In this document: positions 16,224 to 24,672 of the stretch, one piece after another | Layout of the letters: each line of letters opens with the position of its first letter | How positions within the stretch are numbered: position 1 is the stretch's first letter | The notes under the pieces: model-generated | The model's database searches: none | What the model was told of the DNA's origin: nothing | The model's input: the letters and a program-made list of their open reading frames with translations, nothing else | Position numbers and translations under genes: made by a program | Source of the DNA: DATAVB01 sp040414495 | Lineage (GTDB): Bacteria; Actinomycetota; Actinomycetes; Mycobacteriales; QHCD01 | Direction: 5' to 3' | DNA: 55,487 bases | NCBI GenBank assembly: GCA_040414495.1 | Contig: JBEDUI010000150.1 | Span: forward strand, 1 to 55,487

Positions 16224-16984
16224 TGGCTTTTCGGCACGCCGAACACGTGATGGGGACGGTATTTTCCTTCGACGTACGCGATCCCGATATCACCACCGCG
16301 GTTCTGGATCCGGTGGTGCACCGGCTGCACGCTATCGACGAGCGCTATTCGACCTACAAGCCGGACAGTCCGATCAGCCGCCTCGGTCGCGGCGAGCTCG
16401 CGTTGCCGGACGCACCACCGGAAATACGGATGGTGTTGGGCGATTGCGACCGGTGGCGGGAACGGACCGACGGTTGGTTCGACGTGAACGCGGGCGGTCG
16501 GCTGGACCCGTCCGGTTACGTCAAAGGCTGGGCCGTGGCCCAGGTCAGCTGCATGCTCACCGCGGCGGGATCACGCTGGCACAGCGTCAACGGTGGCGGC
16601 GACATTTTGGCCGTCGGCGCCGCGCCGGATCGAACCTGGACCTTCGGAATCGTCGATCCCACCGACGATGCGCAGCTGCTGGCGACCGCGACCGGCGCAT
16701 CGCTGGCCATCGCCACATCGGGGCCGGCGCAGCGCGGCGAGCACATCCTCGATCCGTCCACCCACCGCGCCGCCAGCGGCGCACTTCACAGCTTCAGCGT
16801 CATCGGCCGCTCGATTATCGATTGCGACGTGCTGGCCACGGCCGGCATCGCAATGGGCGATGACGTTGAGGGATGGTTCGCCCATCGGCCCGACGTGCAG
16901 ACCTTCGGCGTACGGGCCGATGGCAGCACCTTCAGTACACCGAGTTCCGCCCCGTTCCAACGAGACAGAAACCGGAGAATGTAG
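16223..16984 (+). CDS. apbE: FAD:protein FMN transferase
   Basis: A 253-residue ApbE-family enzyme that cleaves FAD and links FMN to a threonine of target proteins using Mg2+. Motifs seen are HVMGTVFSFDVRD at the start, RYSTYKPDSPISRLGRGE, GGRLDPSGYVKGWAVAQV, NGGGDILAVG and the metal-site region LATAGIAMGD near the end. A signal peptide is not obvious. The direct neighbour (15681-16223) carries the matching SGATYTS acceptor site, so it is the probable substrate. It overlaps the preceding gene by one base and the following GTG by one base. Confidence 0.92.
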   Translation: MAFRHAEHVMGTVFSFDVRDPDITTAVLDPVVHRLHAIDERYSTYKPDSPISRLGRGELALPDAPPEIRMVLGDCDRWRERTDGWFDVNAGGRLDPSGYVKGWAVAQVSCMLTAAGSRWHSVNGGGDILAVGAAPDRTWTFGIVDPTDDAQLLATATGASLAIATSGPAQRGEHILDPSTHRAASGALHSFSVIGRSIIDCDVLATAGIAMGDDVEGWFAHRPDVQTFGVRADGSTFSTPSSAPFQRDRNRRM

Positions 16985-17403
16985 TGACCCGTACCGCGGA
17001 AATGACCGAATCCACCACAACTCGACGCAGCCGAGCCTTTACCGTCCTCATTGGACTGTCTGCGCTCGCCGTGCTGCTGCAGGGCTTGTGGGCCGGGATA
17101 TTCCTCGAGCACGACGGCCAACGGGATGCAGCGGGAAATTGGATCGACGTCCACGCGCGGGGCGCCGATATCGCGATAGTGCTGGCCGCGATCGCCACCG
17201 TGACGGCGTTTTTCCGGCTACGCCAACGGGTTGACCTGTGGCTTGGCGGCGCGGCATTTACCGTGTTGTTGATCCTCGAGTCCTACCTCGGCGGGTTGAT
17301 TCGCGACCAGAGCAAGGATGTTTTGACGGCCGTGCACGTTCCGCTGGCGATGGGTCTCATGGCGTTCGCGATCTGGCTGCCGCTGCGGTCCGTCCGCAAC
17401 TAG
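16984..17403 (+). CDS. Small four-helix membrane protein of the flavin operon
   Basis: 139 residues from GTG 16984, which overlaps the apbE stop codon (TAGTG). Four hydrophobic segments are visible: AFTVLIGLSALAVLLQGLWA, GADIAIVLAAIATVTAFF, LWLGGAAFTVLLILESYLG and VHVPLAMGLMAFAIWLPL. Conserved-looking histidines (LEHDG, VHARG, AVHVP) in or near the helices could bind haem, but no family name can be given. Its position as last gene of the ferric-reductase/FMN/ApbE operon suggests a membrane part of the same electron path. Confidence 0.8.
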   Translation: MTRTAEMTESTTTRRSRAFTVLIGLSALAVLLQGLWAGIFLEHDGQRDAAGNWIDVHARGADIAIVLAAIATVTAFFRLRQRVDLWLGGAAFTVLLILESYLGGLIRDQSKDVLTAVHVPLAMGLMAFAIWLPLRSVRN

Positions 17404-17685
17404 TCAATCGGCCTGCCGCAGCACGTCGATCGCGGCCTGGGCGTCATCGTGCGAAACCAGGACATCAACGTCGTTGTCGCTGCGGCTGGTCATGGCTGTC
17501 GCGATATTCGCCTCGCCCAGCGTGGCGCGCACCTGCATTGCCTGGGCGCTCGGCACGCCGGTGACGACGACCGTGAGATCGGAGGCGACTCGCGAGCGCG
17601 GGCGCCGGACCGTCGATCGGCCGAAAAACACCAGCAGACCCAGGGCGATGATCGGGAGGAGCACAGCCAACAGATTTACGCTCAT
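17404..17685 (-). CDS. Small membrane-anchored DUF2007-like protein
   Basis: 93 residues from ATG 17685 (AGGAAAA ribosome site): one TM helix (LLAVLLPIIALGLLVFFG), a basic stretch, then a small alpha/beta domain (VVVTGVPSAQAMQVRATLGE to VDVLVSHDDAQAAIDVLRQA). The order of strand, helix and strand followed by a paired helix resembles DUF2007 putative signal-transducing domains. The function is unknown. It is convergent with the flavin operon, whose last stop lies directly against it. Confidence 0.6.
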   Translation of the reverse strand: MSVNLLAVLLPIIALGLLVFFGRSTVRRPRSRVASDLTVVVTGVPSAQAMQVRATLGEANIATAMTSRSDNDVDVLVSHDDAQAAIDVLRQAD

Positions 17686-17890
17686 CGTTTTCCTGCTGTG
17701 TGAGGCCGGCGGCGGGTCAGCCACGCATTGCGCTGTCCCGCTGCCGGTTATCTATCCGCTGACGACGTTGATCGTATTCCACCTGTTGATCGCCGCGATA
17801 ACCGTAACCAATACGCCGACGCGAAAGTTCGCTTGGCGGTGACAACCGGCCGAAACCCGTCCTTTCCGGTCGTTCGATGTGGGTGAGCGT

Positions 17891-18778
17891 TCAGTCACGC
17901 ACGCGCTTTTCGAACCAGTGGTGGGCGTACGGATTGTCGTCGTAGGCCTCAATTTCGCGGTATCCGCTGGCCCGGTACATCTCGATCGCCTCAGTCAGCA
18001 CCACATGGGTATCGAGCCGGACCAGCGCTAGGTCCCGCGCGGCGGCTTGTCGTTCCAATTCGGAGAGCAGGCGGCGTCCCAAGCCGATCCGACGGGCGCC
18101 CGCCGCAACCCATACGTGCCGGATCTCCCCCACGCCCGGTTCCATGGTGCGCACGACGCCGCAGCCGACCGGTGTGTCGTTTTCCCGGGCCACCACGAAC
18201 GCCCCGCGGGCGCCCCGGGCTTCACCGGCCGCCACCAGTTGGCGTCGGTCAAATCCTTCGGGAAATCGGCGATCTAATTCTTTCGCGTAATTCGCGAGAC
18301 ATTCTCGCGCCACCGCCGAATGCGAATCGACCACGCCGACCGTGATCGAGGCCAAGCGGAGCCGGCGGCGGATCGTCTCCATCGCCTTGATCAGGTCGGC
18401 TCGACCCGTGGCGCTCAGCGGCTCCAGCAGTCCGCGGACGACCGCCCCAGCGCGTTCGTCGAGCGCGGCGACCTCACGTCGCCCCTTGGCCGTTAGTTGG
18501 GCGGTACGGGTCCGGTTGTCGCCCGGCTGCGGGCGCAGCACGACCAGGCCCTGGTCCTGCAACGAACGCAGCGTCCGGCTCAGGTAACCGGCGTCCACCG
18601 CCAGCCGAGTCCGCAACTCTCGTACGCCGGCGCCGTCCGCGCCAATTTCGAACAGCACGCGTGACTCGCCCAGAGGACGCCCCTGGCCCAGGTACCGATC
18701 GGTCAATACTCCGATCGTTTGGGTGTAAAAGCGGTTGAACTTGCGGAACGTCTCAATCGCATCCTCGTCCACCGACAC
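17891..18778 (-). CDS. MarR-GNAT fusion: HTH regulator with N-acetyltransferase domain
   Basis: 295 residues. Residues 1-150 are a MarR winged helix (RVLFEIGADGAGVRELRTRL, DAGYLSRTLRSLQDQGLV, then the wing RPQPGDNRTRTAQLT). Residues 155-295 are a GNAT fold with the acetyl-CoA loop VAAGARRIGLGRRLLSELE and the C-terminal AIEMYRASGYREIEAYDD. Fused proteins of this type are common in actinobacteria and usually couple an unknown small-molecule acetylation to regulation. A perfect TTGACT/AGTCAA palindrome five bases upstream of the start points to autorepression. Confidence 0.92.
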   Translation of the reverse strand: MSVDEDAIETFRKFNRFYTQTIGVLTDRYLGQGRPLGESRVLFEIGADGAGVRELRTRLAVDAGYLSRTLRSLQDQGLVVLRPQPGDNRTRTAQLTAKGRREVAALDERAGAVVRGLLEPLSATGRADLIKAMETIRRRLRLASITVGVVDSHSAVARECLANYAKELDRRFPEGFDRRQLVAAGEARGARGAFVVARENDTPVGCGVVRTMEPGVGEIRHVWVAAGARRIGLGRRLLSELERQAAARDLALVRLDTHVVLTEAIEMYRASGYREIEAYDDNPYAHHWFEKRVRD

Positions 18779-18783
18779 ATTCG

Positions 18784-18797
18784 TTGACTTTAGTCAA
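18784..18797. promoter_or_regulatory. MarR-type palindromic operator TTGACT-TT-AGTCAA
   Basis: A perfect 6+2+6 inverted repeat just in front of the MarR-GNAT start codon. Size, symmetry and position match operators of autoregulated MarR proteins. Nothing else within 200 bp upstream looks like a gene. Confidence 0.65.
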
Positions 18798-18998
18798 GCA
18801 CTCCCGGCCAATCAAGCACAAGCTCTCGTCGGCCGATGCCCGCGGATGTTCGGTGGTCGTGGCACTGTCACAATCCGCGCCAGAACTTCTCGTACAGCAG
18901 TAAGAGCATTCGATGCGACTATTCGCGACCGTGGGCGGAAAACGCGAGCGGCGGCCGCCGGCGTATTTTCGCCAGCGACCGCCGCTACGGATCGCGCG

Positions 18999-21128
18999 TT
19001 ATACCTGATGTTTCGAGGGATCGGCCCAGAAGAACGTCTCCGGGTCATAGACCGCCGGCGTCGGATGGTTCCACGGGTTGACGAATCCACCCTGGGCGAG
19101 ATTCTCCTTGCGTGGCACATTCTGTAGGTCGGTCTTCGCCACGATCACCTGCGGGAAATTCGCCACCGAACCCATGAAGAACGGACCCTGCGTAGCGTGA
19201 ATCTTCACCATCTCAAAGACGATCTTGGTCCGCTTCATCACGTCGGATTCCAACAACGCCTTGCTGTACAGCTTCTGCAGCTGGTCGATCGGGCCACCGG
19301 CCTCCGGCTTGATCCGCGGCGGCGTGCGCTTCCACGGGTCGACGTCCTGCTGCGCGTTCTCAGCGGGCGTGCCGATCGTGGTGTAGTACGCCCCCTCCAG
19401 CGGAGCCCAGCGCGAGGGCTCCAACGGCACGATCCACGGGGCCCGGACCAGGTTGTTCGGCGCGTCGCTGCATTCCCAGTTGGTGTGCGCCATCAATTTG
19501 CCGGCGTTCCACTGGTCGCCGTACGACTGCGGCGCGATCGGGTTGCGGGTCATGTGCAGCCCGACCTTTTTGCAGTCGGCCACCAACTGGTCGTCGACCG
19601 CGGCATACGTCTGGGAAATGTCGGCGGAGTAGTCGATCCGGATGGTCAGTTTCGAGCCGTCCGGCATTTCGACATAGCCGTCGCCGTCCTTGTCTTTCAG
19701 CCCCAATTCGGCCAGCAGTTGCTTGGCCTTCTGCGGGTCGTACTTGACGAAGGCGTCCCGCCACTGCTTGAACGCCGTCTTACCTTCCGCGCTTTCGTTG
19801 TATTCCCGCGCCTTCGGGCTCAGCGTGCCAGTGGTGAGTGTGCCCTGCTGGAAGAACTGGCTCTTGAGCGTCGTCTTGCGGTTGAACGCCAGCGAAATGG
19901 CCTGCCGGAACTTGGGCTCGCGGAAAAGCTTACGAAGCTTCTCATCCGGATAGTCGTAATTCAGGAAGAAACACGGCCCGGTCCCCGAACCACTGTCCCA
20001 GAGGATGATGTCGGTGCCAGCCTGCTTACGCGACTGCATCAACGTGGAGACATCGGAAACGTCGATCTGGGTGAAATACCCCATACAGAAGTCGACCTTG
20101 CCCTGCTGCACCCGCAGCTTGCAGACCTGCGCGTCCTGGACCGTGTCGATGACGATCTGGTCCAGGTACGGCAGTTGGTCGCCGTCTTTGGTTACCGCGT
20201 AGTAATAGGGATTGCGCTCGAGGACGACGCCCGTGTTGTTGTTGAACGTCTTGCACCGGAACCCGATCATGGTCGGGCAGTCCGGGTTGCGCATCCAGTC
20301 GGCCTTCTGCTCCCAGAGCCCGCCGACGGTGTCCCAGTTCTTCGGGACGCTCTTGTTGTACTTGGGATGGAACTGCTTGAGGTAGTGCTTCGGCAATGTC
20401 CACGTGGCGCCGTTACCACCGAGCGCGCCGTTGACATAGGTGGCGAGCCGGTCGACCAACAGCGGTGCCGGCGCGTCGAAATTCAACTCCAACGTGACGT
20501 CGTCGACGGCCTTCATCTTGACCAGACTGCCGGTGCCCGACCGGCAGTCATCGGGCGGAGTCTGCGCGTAGTGGCCGGGCAGCACGATGTCTTCCCACCA
20601 GAACAGGATGTCCGCGGTGGTCCAGGGCTGCCCGTCGGACCACTTCAGCCCCTTGCGGAAATGCAAGGTCCACTTCGTGGTGTCCGCATTTGACGACCAG
20701 GTCTCCACCAGTCCCGGACCGATATCCAGGCCGTCATTCAGCCACCGCACCAGCGAATGCCCGTAGAAGAATTCGCGGTTCGAGTCGGCTTTCGCCGTTC
20801 CCTGGCTGGAGAACGTGATCATATTGATCTGGCCGCCGTATTTCCCGCGCTGCACCCAGTTGTGCGGCACGACATACGGATGCTCGGGAAGCCGTTCCTT
20901 CACCGACGGCAGGCCCTTGCCCTTCAGCGCCGGCGCCTCCTGGAATTTCGACGGCGTCGGTAACGGTTTCTTCGCCGAGCCCTTGGCCACATCCGGACTC
21001 GAGCCGCCGCCGCCGTTACCGCCGCTGCCGCCGGAACTGCTGCACGCGCCCAGCGTCACGGACGCGGCCAGCATGGCCGATCCGTAGAGAAATCCCCGTC
21101 GGGATAGGTGGTTAGCTTCCATTGCCAT
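18999..21128 (-). CDS. Tat-exported ABC transporter substrate-binding lipoprotein (SBP family 5), orphan
   Basis: 709 residues from ATG 21128 (AAGGGAG ribosome site). The N-terminus has the twin-arginine signal SRRGFLYGSAMLAASV and the lipobox LGACSSS, so the protein is Tat-exported and lipid-anchored. The body is a long family-5 (DppA/OppA-like) periplasmic-binding fold with WTLHFRKGLKWSDGQPWTTA and later FRQAISLAFNRKTTL. Many tryptophans and the extra length resemble actinobacterial oligosaccharide-type members rather than dipeptide binders. No permease or ATPase gene lies nearby. A LacI-type palindrome lies about 52 bp upstream, which again favours a sugar ligand. Confidence 0.9.
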   Translation of the reverse strand: MAMEANHLSRRGFLYGSAMLAASVTLGACSSSGGSGGNGGGGSSPDVAKGSAKKPLPTPSKFQEAPALKGKGLPSVKERLPEHPYVVPHNWVQRGKYGGQINMITFSSQGTAKADSNREFFYGHSLVRWLNDGLDIGPGLVETWSSNADTTKWTLHFRKGLKWSDGQPWTTADILFWWEDIVLPGHYAQTPPDDCRSGTGSLVKMKAVDDVTLELNFDAPAPLLVDRLATYVNGALGGNGATWTLPKHYLKQFHPKYNKSVPKNWDTVGGLWEQKADWMRNPDCPTMIGFRCKTFNNNTGVVLERNPYYYAVTKDGDQLPYLDQIVIDTVQDAQVCKLRVQQGKVDFCMGYFTQIDVSDVSTLMQSRKQAGTDIILWDSGSGTGPCFFLNYDYPDEKLRKLFREPKFRQAISLAFNRKTTLKSQFFQQGTLTTGTLSPKAREYNESAEGKTAFKQWRDAFVKYDPQKAKQLLAELGLKDKDGDGYVEMPDGSKLTIRIDYSADISQTYAAVDDQLVADCKKVGLHMTRNPIAPQSYGDQWNAGKLMAHTNWECSDAPNNLVRAPWIVPLEPSRWAPLEGAYYTTIGTPAENAQQDVDPWKRTPPRIKPEAGGPIDQLQKLYSKALLESDVMKRTKIVFEMVKIHATQGPFFMGSVANFPQVIVAKTDLQNVPRKENLAQGGFVNPWNHPTPAVYDPETFFWADPSKHQV

Positions 21129-21179
21129 TAAGACTCCCTTTCTGCGCACGGTGACCCTACGCACACAGCAACGGAACTG

Positions 21180-21191
21180 GCAACCGGTTGC
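21180..21191. promoter_or_regulatory. LacI/GalR-type palindrome GCAACCGGTTGC
   Basis: A perfect 12-bp palindrome with a central CG and AACCGGTT core, flanked by TG and AC, as expected for LacI-family operators. It sits upstream of the substrate-binding lipoprotein gene. No LacI gene is present in the window, so the regulator would act from elsewhere. Confidence 0.5.
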
Positions 21192-21557
21192 ACGGATATT
21201 TTTCTAGACAGCAAAGAACGTGCCGAGGATCGCTACGAAATGCGTTCGGTCGCTACACGAGACGACGTCGCGATGGGTAGAATTCGGCTAACAACTCGCT
21301 GTCCGGATCCGGCCAGTGGCCAACCAATTGCGATCGCTACGTGCCCGCCGGTCCTTGGGCACAGTGGACAGTGCGATCGCGACAATCGGGACGACGAAGG
21401 CGTTTTACGGCCCGTCGATTCGCCCGCGGCAGTGACGATCTGGTGCGCGTACTGCTCGTCGCCTGCACCCCCCGGAGCCCGCCAAGGCGCGTTGGATGCG
21501 AGCCGTCATCCGCGGGACCAACCGGGCGCAGCCCGTATCGCACCCATCCACGGCTAG

Positions 21558-21719
21558 CCGATGGCCGCGCTGGTCGGCCATGCCCGCGGCGACCTGCGGG
21601 TAGCCACCGAAACCGCTCACGGCTGCGGCCGGGCCACCGCCTTCATCGACGTCTGCAGCCGCTCGACCGGTCAGACCCCGAGCGCGTACCAGTGTGGTAT
21701 TAGCGGTCGAGTCCGGTAA
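21558..21719 (+). pseudogene. Possible AraC-family C-terminal remnant
   Basis: The frame reads a helix-turn-helix-like tail (VATETAHGCGRATAFIDVCS followed by RSTGQTPSAYQ), which resembles the second HTH and the closing TGxTPxxY of AraC regulators. Everything upstream in this frame is stopped at 21555-21557, and nearby frames hold only scraps. It looks like the decayed end of a regulator gene. The rest of 21192-21770 holds no recognisable gene. Confidence 0.3.
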
Positions 21720-21770
21720 ACGACCGGCACCGCTAGACTGCATTCTCCCCGGGCCGAACAGGAGGCGAGA

Positions 21771-22211
21771 ATGCCATCACTGCCACCGAATCCGACGTTG
21801 CAGCCGCTCGAGCCGTTGATCGGGGAATGGACCGTCGAGGTCCCGCAGTTTCCCGGTCAGCAGGGTCGGGCCATATTCGAATGGCTCGAGGGCGGTGCGT
21901 TTTTGCGCTTCCACTCTGACGCGCCAGATCCCGCCCCGTCCGCCACATTGCTGATCAGCCGCGACGACACAACCGATATCTACACGGTATTCCATTACGA
22001 TTCGCGCGGCGTTTCGCGCGTCTACCAGATGAGTCTGCAGGACAATCTGTGGAAGTTCTGGCGACGAGCACCGGGTTTCCACCAACGGTTCGAGGGAACC
22101 TTGAGTGAGGACCACAATTCGATCCGCGCCGCCTGGGAGAAATCAACTGACGGCGTTCAATGGGAACACGATTTCGATCTGATCTATACGAGAATCAGGC
22201 CCGCCGGTTGA
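21771..22211 (+). CDS. DUF1579-like small beta-barrel protein
   Basis: A 146-residue protein with the opening LEPLIGEWTVEVPQFPGQQG, the same layout as DUF1579 and related lipocalin-like barrels (LxxLxGxW). Alternating strands follow (FEWLEGGAFLRFHSD, TVFHYDSRGVSRVYQMSL, WKFWRRAPGFHQRFEGTL). It is cytoplasmic, and its ligand and role are unknown. It follows AGGAGGCGAG and starts at ATG 21771. Its end overlaps the tail of the convergent hydrolase pseudogene by 17 bp. Confidence 0.8.
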   Translation: MPSLPPNPTLQPLEPLIGEWTVEVPQFPGQQGRAIFEWLEGGAFLRFHSDAPDPAPSATLLISRDDTTDIYTVFHYDSRGVSRVYQMSLQDNLWKFWRRAPGFHQRFEGTLSEDHNSIRAAWEKSTDGVQWEHDFDLIYTRIRPAG

Positions 22212-23026
22212 GAAAGTGCGTGACATCGGTCGCGAATTCGGTGTGGTGTTGAAACAGGAATCCGTGGGCCGCGTCGGGATAAATTTTCAGCCGGGCGTCC
22301 GGGAGCAGACCGGCGATGAGGTACGAATAGCGGGGCAGAATCATCGGGTCGCTATCCCCGTTCGCCACGAATACCGGCTGGCGGATGGCACTCGGCCGCT
22401 GCAGCGCGGAGTGATCGGGAATTCCCCAGCTACACACCGCGTCGTACTGCGCCTCGCGGGTCGACCAGTTCGTCGGTGTGTCCCGCTCGTCGGTCCGAGC
22501 GTACATACGCCTGAGCGCTTCCTGTCCCGCCCGACGACTCGCCGTTGACTGGGTGAAGAACACGCTCAGATAATCCTCGGGCCGGGTTTCGGCTTGCCCA
22601 CCGCCTCGATCACTTCTGGAGCCCAGCCGTGCATGCCGGTCTCGCCCTGCGGAGCAGTCGAGGCAAGGATCAGGCGACGTACCAGGTACGGGCGGATGAG
22701 GGCGATCTCCTGCGCCGAAATCCGAGCAGGTCGACCTGAGGTAAGTCCAGGGAGGCGATGAACTGGATCGCGTCGTGCGCCATGCGGTGGATGCGATGCG
22801 GCGTCGTCCCGCTCGAATCGCCAACTCCGGCATTGTCGAACGCGAGCACCCGGCGGGTCGCGGCCACTTCGTCAACGAGCGCGGGATCCCAGTTGCCCAA
22901 GTTCCCGCGCGAATGCTGCAACAAAACGAGCGGCAACTCACCCGCACCCGCGTCGCGGTAGGCATAGTCAACCCCATTGGACGCGTGGACCAACAGGTTC
23001 GGGAGACTCGAAGACCCATTTCCCAC
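22195..23026 (-). pseudogene. Alpha/beta hydrolase lacking its nucleophile elbow, frameshifted twice
   Basis: The N-terminal part reads VDYAYRDAGAGELPLVLLQ, LAFDNAGVGDSSG and LDLPQVDLLGF. At that point (about 22718-22722) the sequence jumps frame directly into SAQEIALIRPYLVRRLILAS, so the G-x-S-x-G elbow that should lie between is deleted. A second one-base loss near 22576-22582 shifts into the frame of PEDYLSVFFTQSTASRRAGQ, which continues normally to the acid residue (NGDSDPMI) and the catalytic histidine (DAAHGFLFQ). All pieces belong to one ancestral proline-iminopeptidase-like hydrolase of about 277 residues, now dead. The GTG start at 23026 is only a guess. Confidence 0.85.
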
Positions 23027-23198
23027 GGCATTCTCTTTCGGCCCACGATCGCCGAATACGTCGGCCATTTCATCGCCGTTCATCTCACCCCAGAATCGTA
23101 ATCCCGTCCCATGCCCCGTATTCGCGGGTCGGCGTGCCCCGGCGGCTGCACCTTTGCCGCCGAACGCGGCCGGCTTCAGATCCACTCTGACCCGAGAG

Positions 23199-23250
23199 AT
23201 TTGCCCGTCCGACCTGACGATTTGCCCGTCCGACCTGACGATTTGCCCGT
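23199..23250 (+). repeat. 21-bp tandem repeat ATTTGCCCGTCCGACCTGAC(G), about 2.5 copies
   Basis: Copies start at 23199, 23220 and 23241 (the last partial), nearly identical. They lie behind the hydrolase pseudogene and before the larger minisatellite. No coding function is seen. Confidence 0.85.
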
Positions 23251-23337
23251 GATCAATCGATGAAAATGGGTTCCGTTACGGTTTGACTCGCGAAGTCTGG
23301 AACTCGCGTTGCGTCGCAGGGCCGTTGGTGGCAACAC

Positions 23338-23866
23338 GCACTCATTGCAGCGACCGCGACACCACGGTCACGCGCGAGACAGAAACCACGCCCGCATCGC
23401 ACTCACTGCAGCGGCCGCGACACCACGGTCACGCGCGAGGCCGAAACCACGCCCGCATCGCACTCACTGCAGCGAACGTGACACCAGTGTCGGTTTCACA
23501 CCGGAAAATCGCTCTCATGTCACGCTCGCGGCACAGATGGTCCGGGACCCACTCACCAGGCGGCCGACGCTCACCAGCCTGCCCCGACCCACACTCATTG
23601 CAGCGACCGCGACACCACGGTCACGCGCGAGACCGAAACCACGCCCGCATCGCACTCACTGCAGCGAACGTGACACCAGTGTCGGTTTCACACCGGAAAA
23701 TCGCTCTCATGTCACGCTCGCTGCAGCTAGCGCTCGTTGCGGGGACCTTCGTTGCACCTCGGTCTCCTTGCAGCCATCGCTCGCTGCAGGGCAGCCCTCG
23801 TTGCACCTTGCAGCCGCCGCTCATTGCAGGGCGGCGCTCGTCGCACCTCGCGCTCGTTGCAGGCAG
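23338..23866. repeat. Compound minisatellite: 61-bp units plus about 16-bp CTCRYTGCAG units
   Basis: CTCATTGCAG/CTCACTGCAG heads units at 23341, 23402 and 23463, then at 23594 and 23655, each 61 bp apart within its block. A block of unit A plus a longer unit B (containing GACACCAGTGTC and CACACCGGAAAATCGC) at 23402-23529 is repeated at 23594-23720. From 23717 on, the same CTCGYTGCAG-like core recurs about every 16 bp (for example 23717, 23733, 23764, 23780, 23820, 23852). The array lies between the hydrolase pseudogene and the ECF sigma gene, whose start is at 24010. It is not CRISPR: unit sizes vary and there are no unique spacers. Confidence 0.85.
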
Positions 23867-24009
23867 CGCTTACTTCAACCCGCGGCGAGGGCCTGCTCCA
23901 TACCCAAGTGGGTGGCACGGTCTGGGGAGCCAGCGGCCGACTCCCCCGTGATTGTCTGTTGCCAGCTGGTCGCCGGCCAGCAAGAACCGTGGCACACAAG
24001 GGATTCACG

Positions 24010-24672
24010 ATGAGCATCGCACTGCCGGAGTACCGCGCACTCCCCACCCGCCGTTCCAGCAGCCGCCGAGGCGCCGTCTCCTGTCGCCCCTGGCGCGAGC
24101 CGACCCCATCCCGTTCCTTCGAGGACCTCACCGACGTTGAGCTGCTGCGGGCGCACGCTGACGGCGACCGGTACGCGTTCGACACCCTCGTCACGCGCCA
24201 CCGCGACCGGCTCTGGGCCGTCGCCCTCCGCACCATGCGCGACCCCGATGAAGCCGCCGATGCCCTCCAGGACGCGCTGATCTCCGCCTTCCGTGCCGCC
24301 GGCTCGTTCCGCGCCGAGTGCGCGGTCACCACGTGGCTGCACCGCATCGTGGTCAACGCCTGCCTGGACCGCATCCGTCGCCGTAAGGCCCGCCCGACCG
24401 TCAGCCTGCCCGAGCAGGGACCGGGCGAGCCGGTCGAACGGCGTGATCAGATGTCCGAGCGCGACACCGCGATCGTCGTGGAAGAAGCACTTGCTCAACT
24501 CCCGGTCGATCAGCGGGCCGCCATCACGCTGGTCGATCTGGAGGGCTACTCCGTCGCCGACAGCGCGGCCATGCTCGGTGTGCCCGAAGGCACCATCAAG
24601 AGCCGGTGCGCCCGCGGCCGTGCCCGCCTCGCCGTCATCCTTCGTCCCATGCGCGAACAGACAATCCGCTAA
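24010..24672 (+). CDS. ECF RNA polymerase sigma factor (SigM-like)
   Basis: 220 residues from ATG 24010 with AAGGG upstream. Region 2 is LVTRHRDRLWAVALRTMRDP, then DEAADALQDALISAFRAAGS and TTWLHRIVVNACLDRIRR (sigma2). Region 4 is ALAQLPVDQRAAITLVDLEG, YSVADSAAMLGVPEGTIKSR and CARGRARLAVIL (sigma4). The sequence resembles mycobacterial SigM. No anti-sigma gene follows: the next gene is convergent and overlaps its stop by four bases. A repeat-rich region precedes it. A CPYC thioredoxin-reductase-like flavoprotein lies 0.6 kb downstream, reminiscent of the sigM-trxB neighbourhood of mycobacteria but in a different order. Confidence 0.93.
   Translation: MSIALPEYRALPTRRSSSRRGAVSCRPWREPTPSRSFEDLTDVELLRAHADGDRYAFDTLVTRHRDRLWAVALRTMRDPDEAADALQDALISAFRAAGSFRAECAVTTWLHRIVVNACLDRIRRRKARPTVSLPEQGPGEPVERRDQMSERDTAIVVEEALAQLPVDQRAAITLVDLEGYSVADSAAMLGVPEGTIKSRCARGRARLAVILRPMREQTIR

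Noticed and set aside
19197..20693. 498-codon plus-strand frame inside the lipoprotein gene
   Set aside because: Shadow of the family-5 binding protein; no ribosome site and no domain.
23338..23866. CRISPR array
   Set aside because: The repeated parts are longer than the gaps, units have different sizes, and there are no unique spacers or cas genes.
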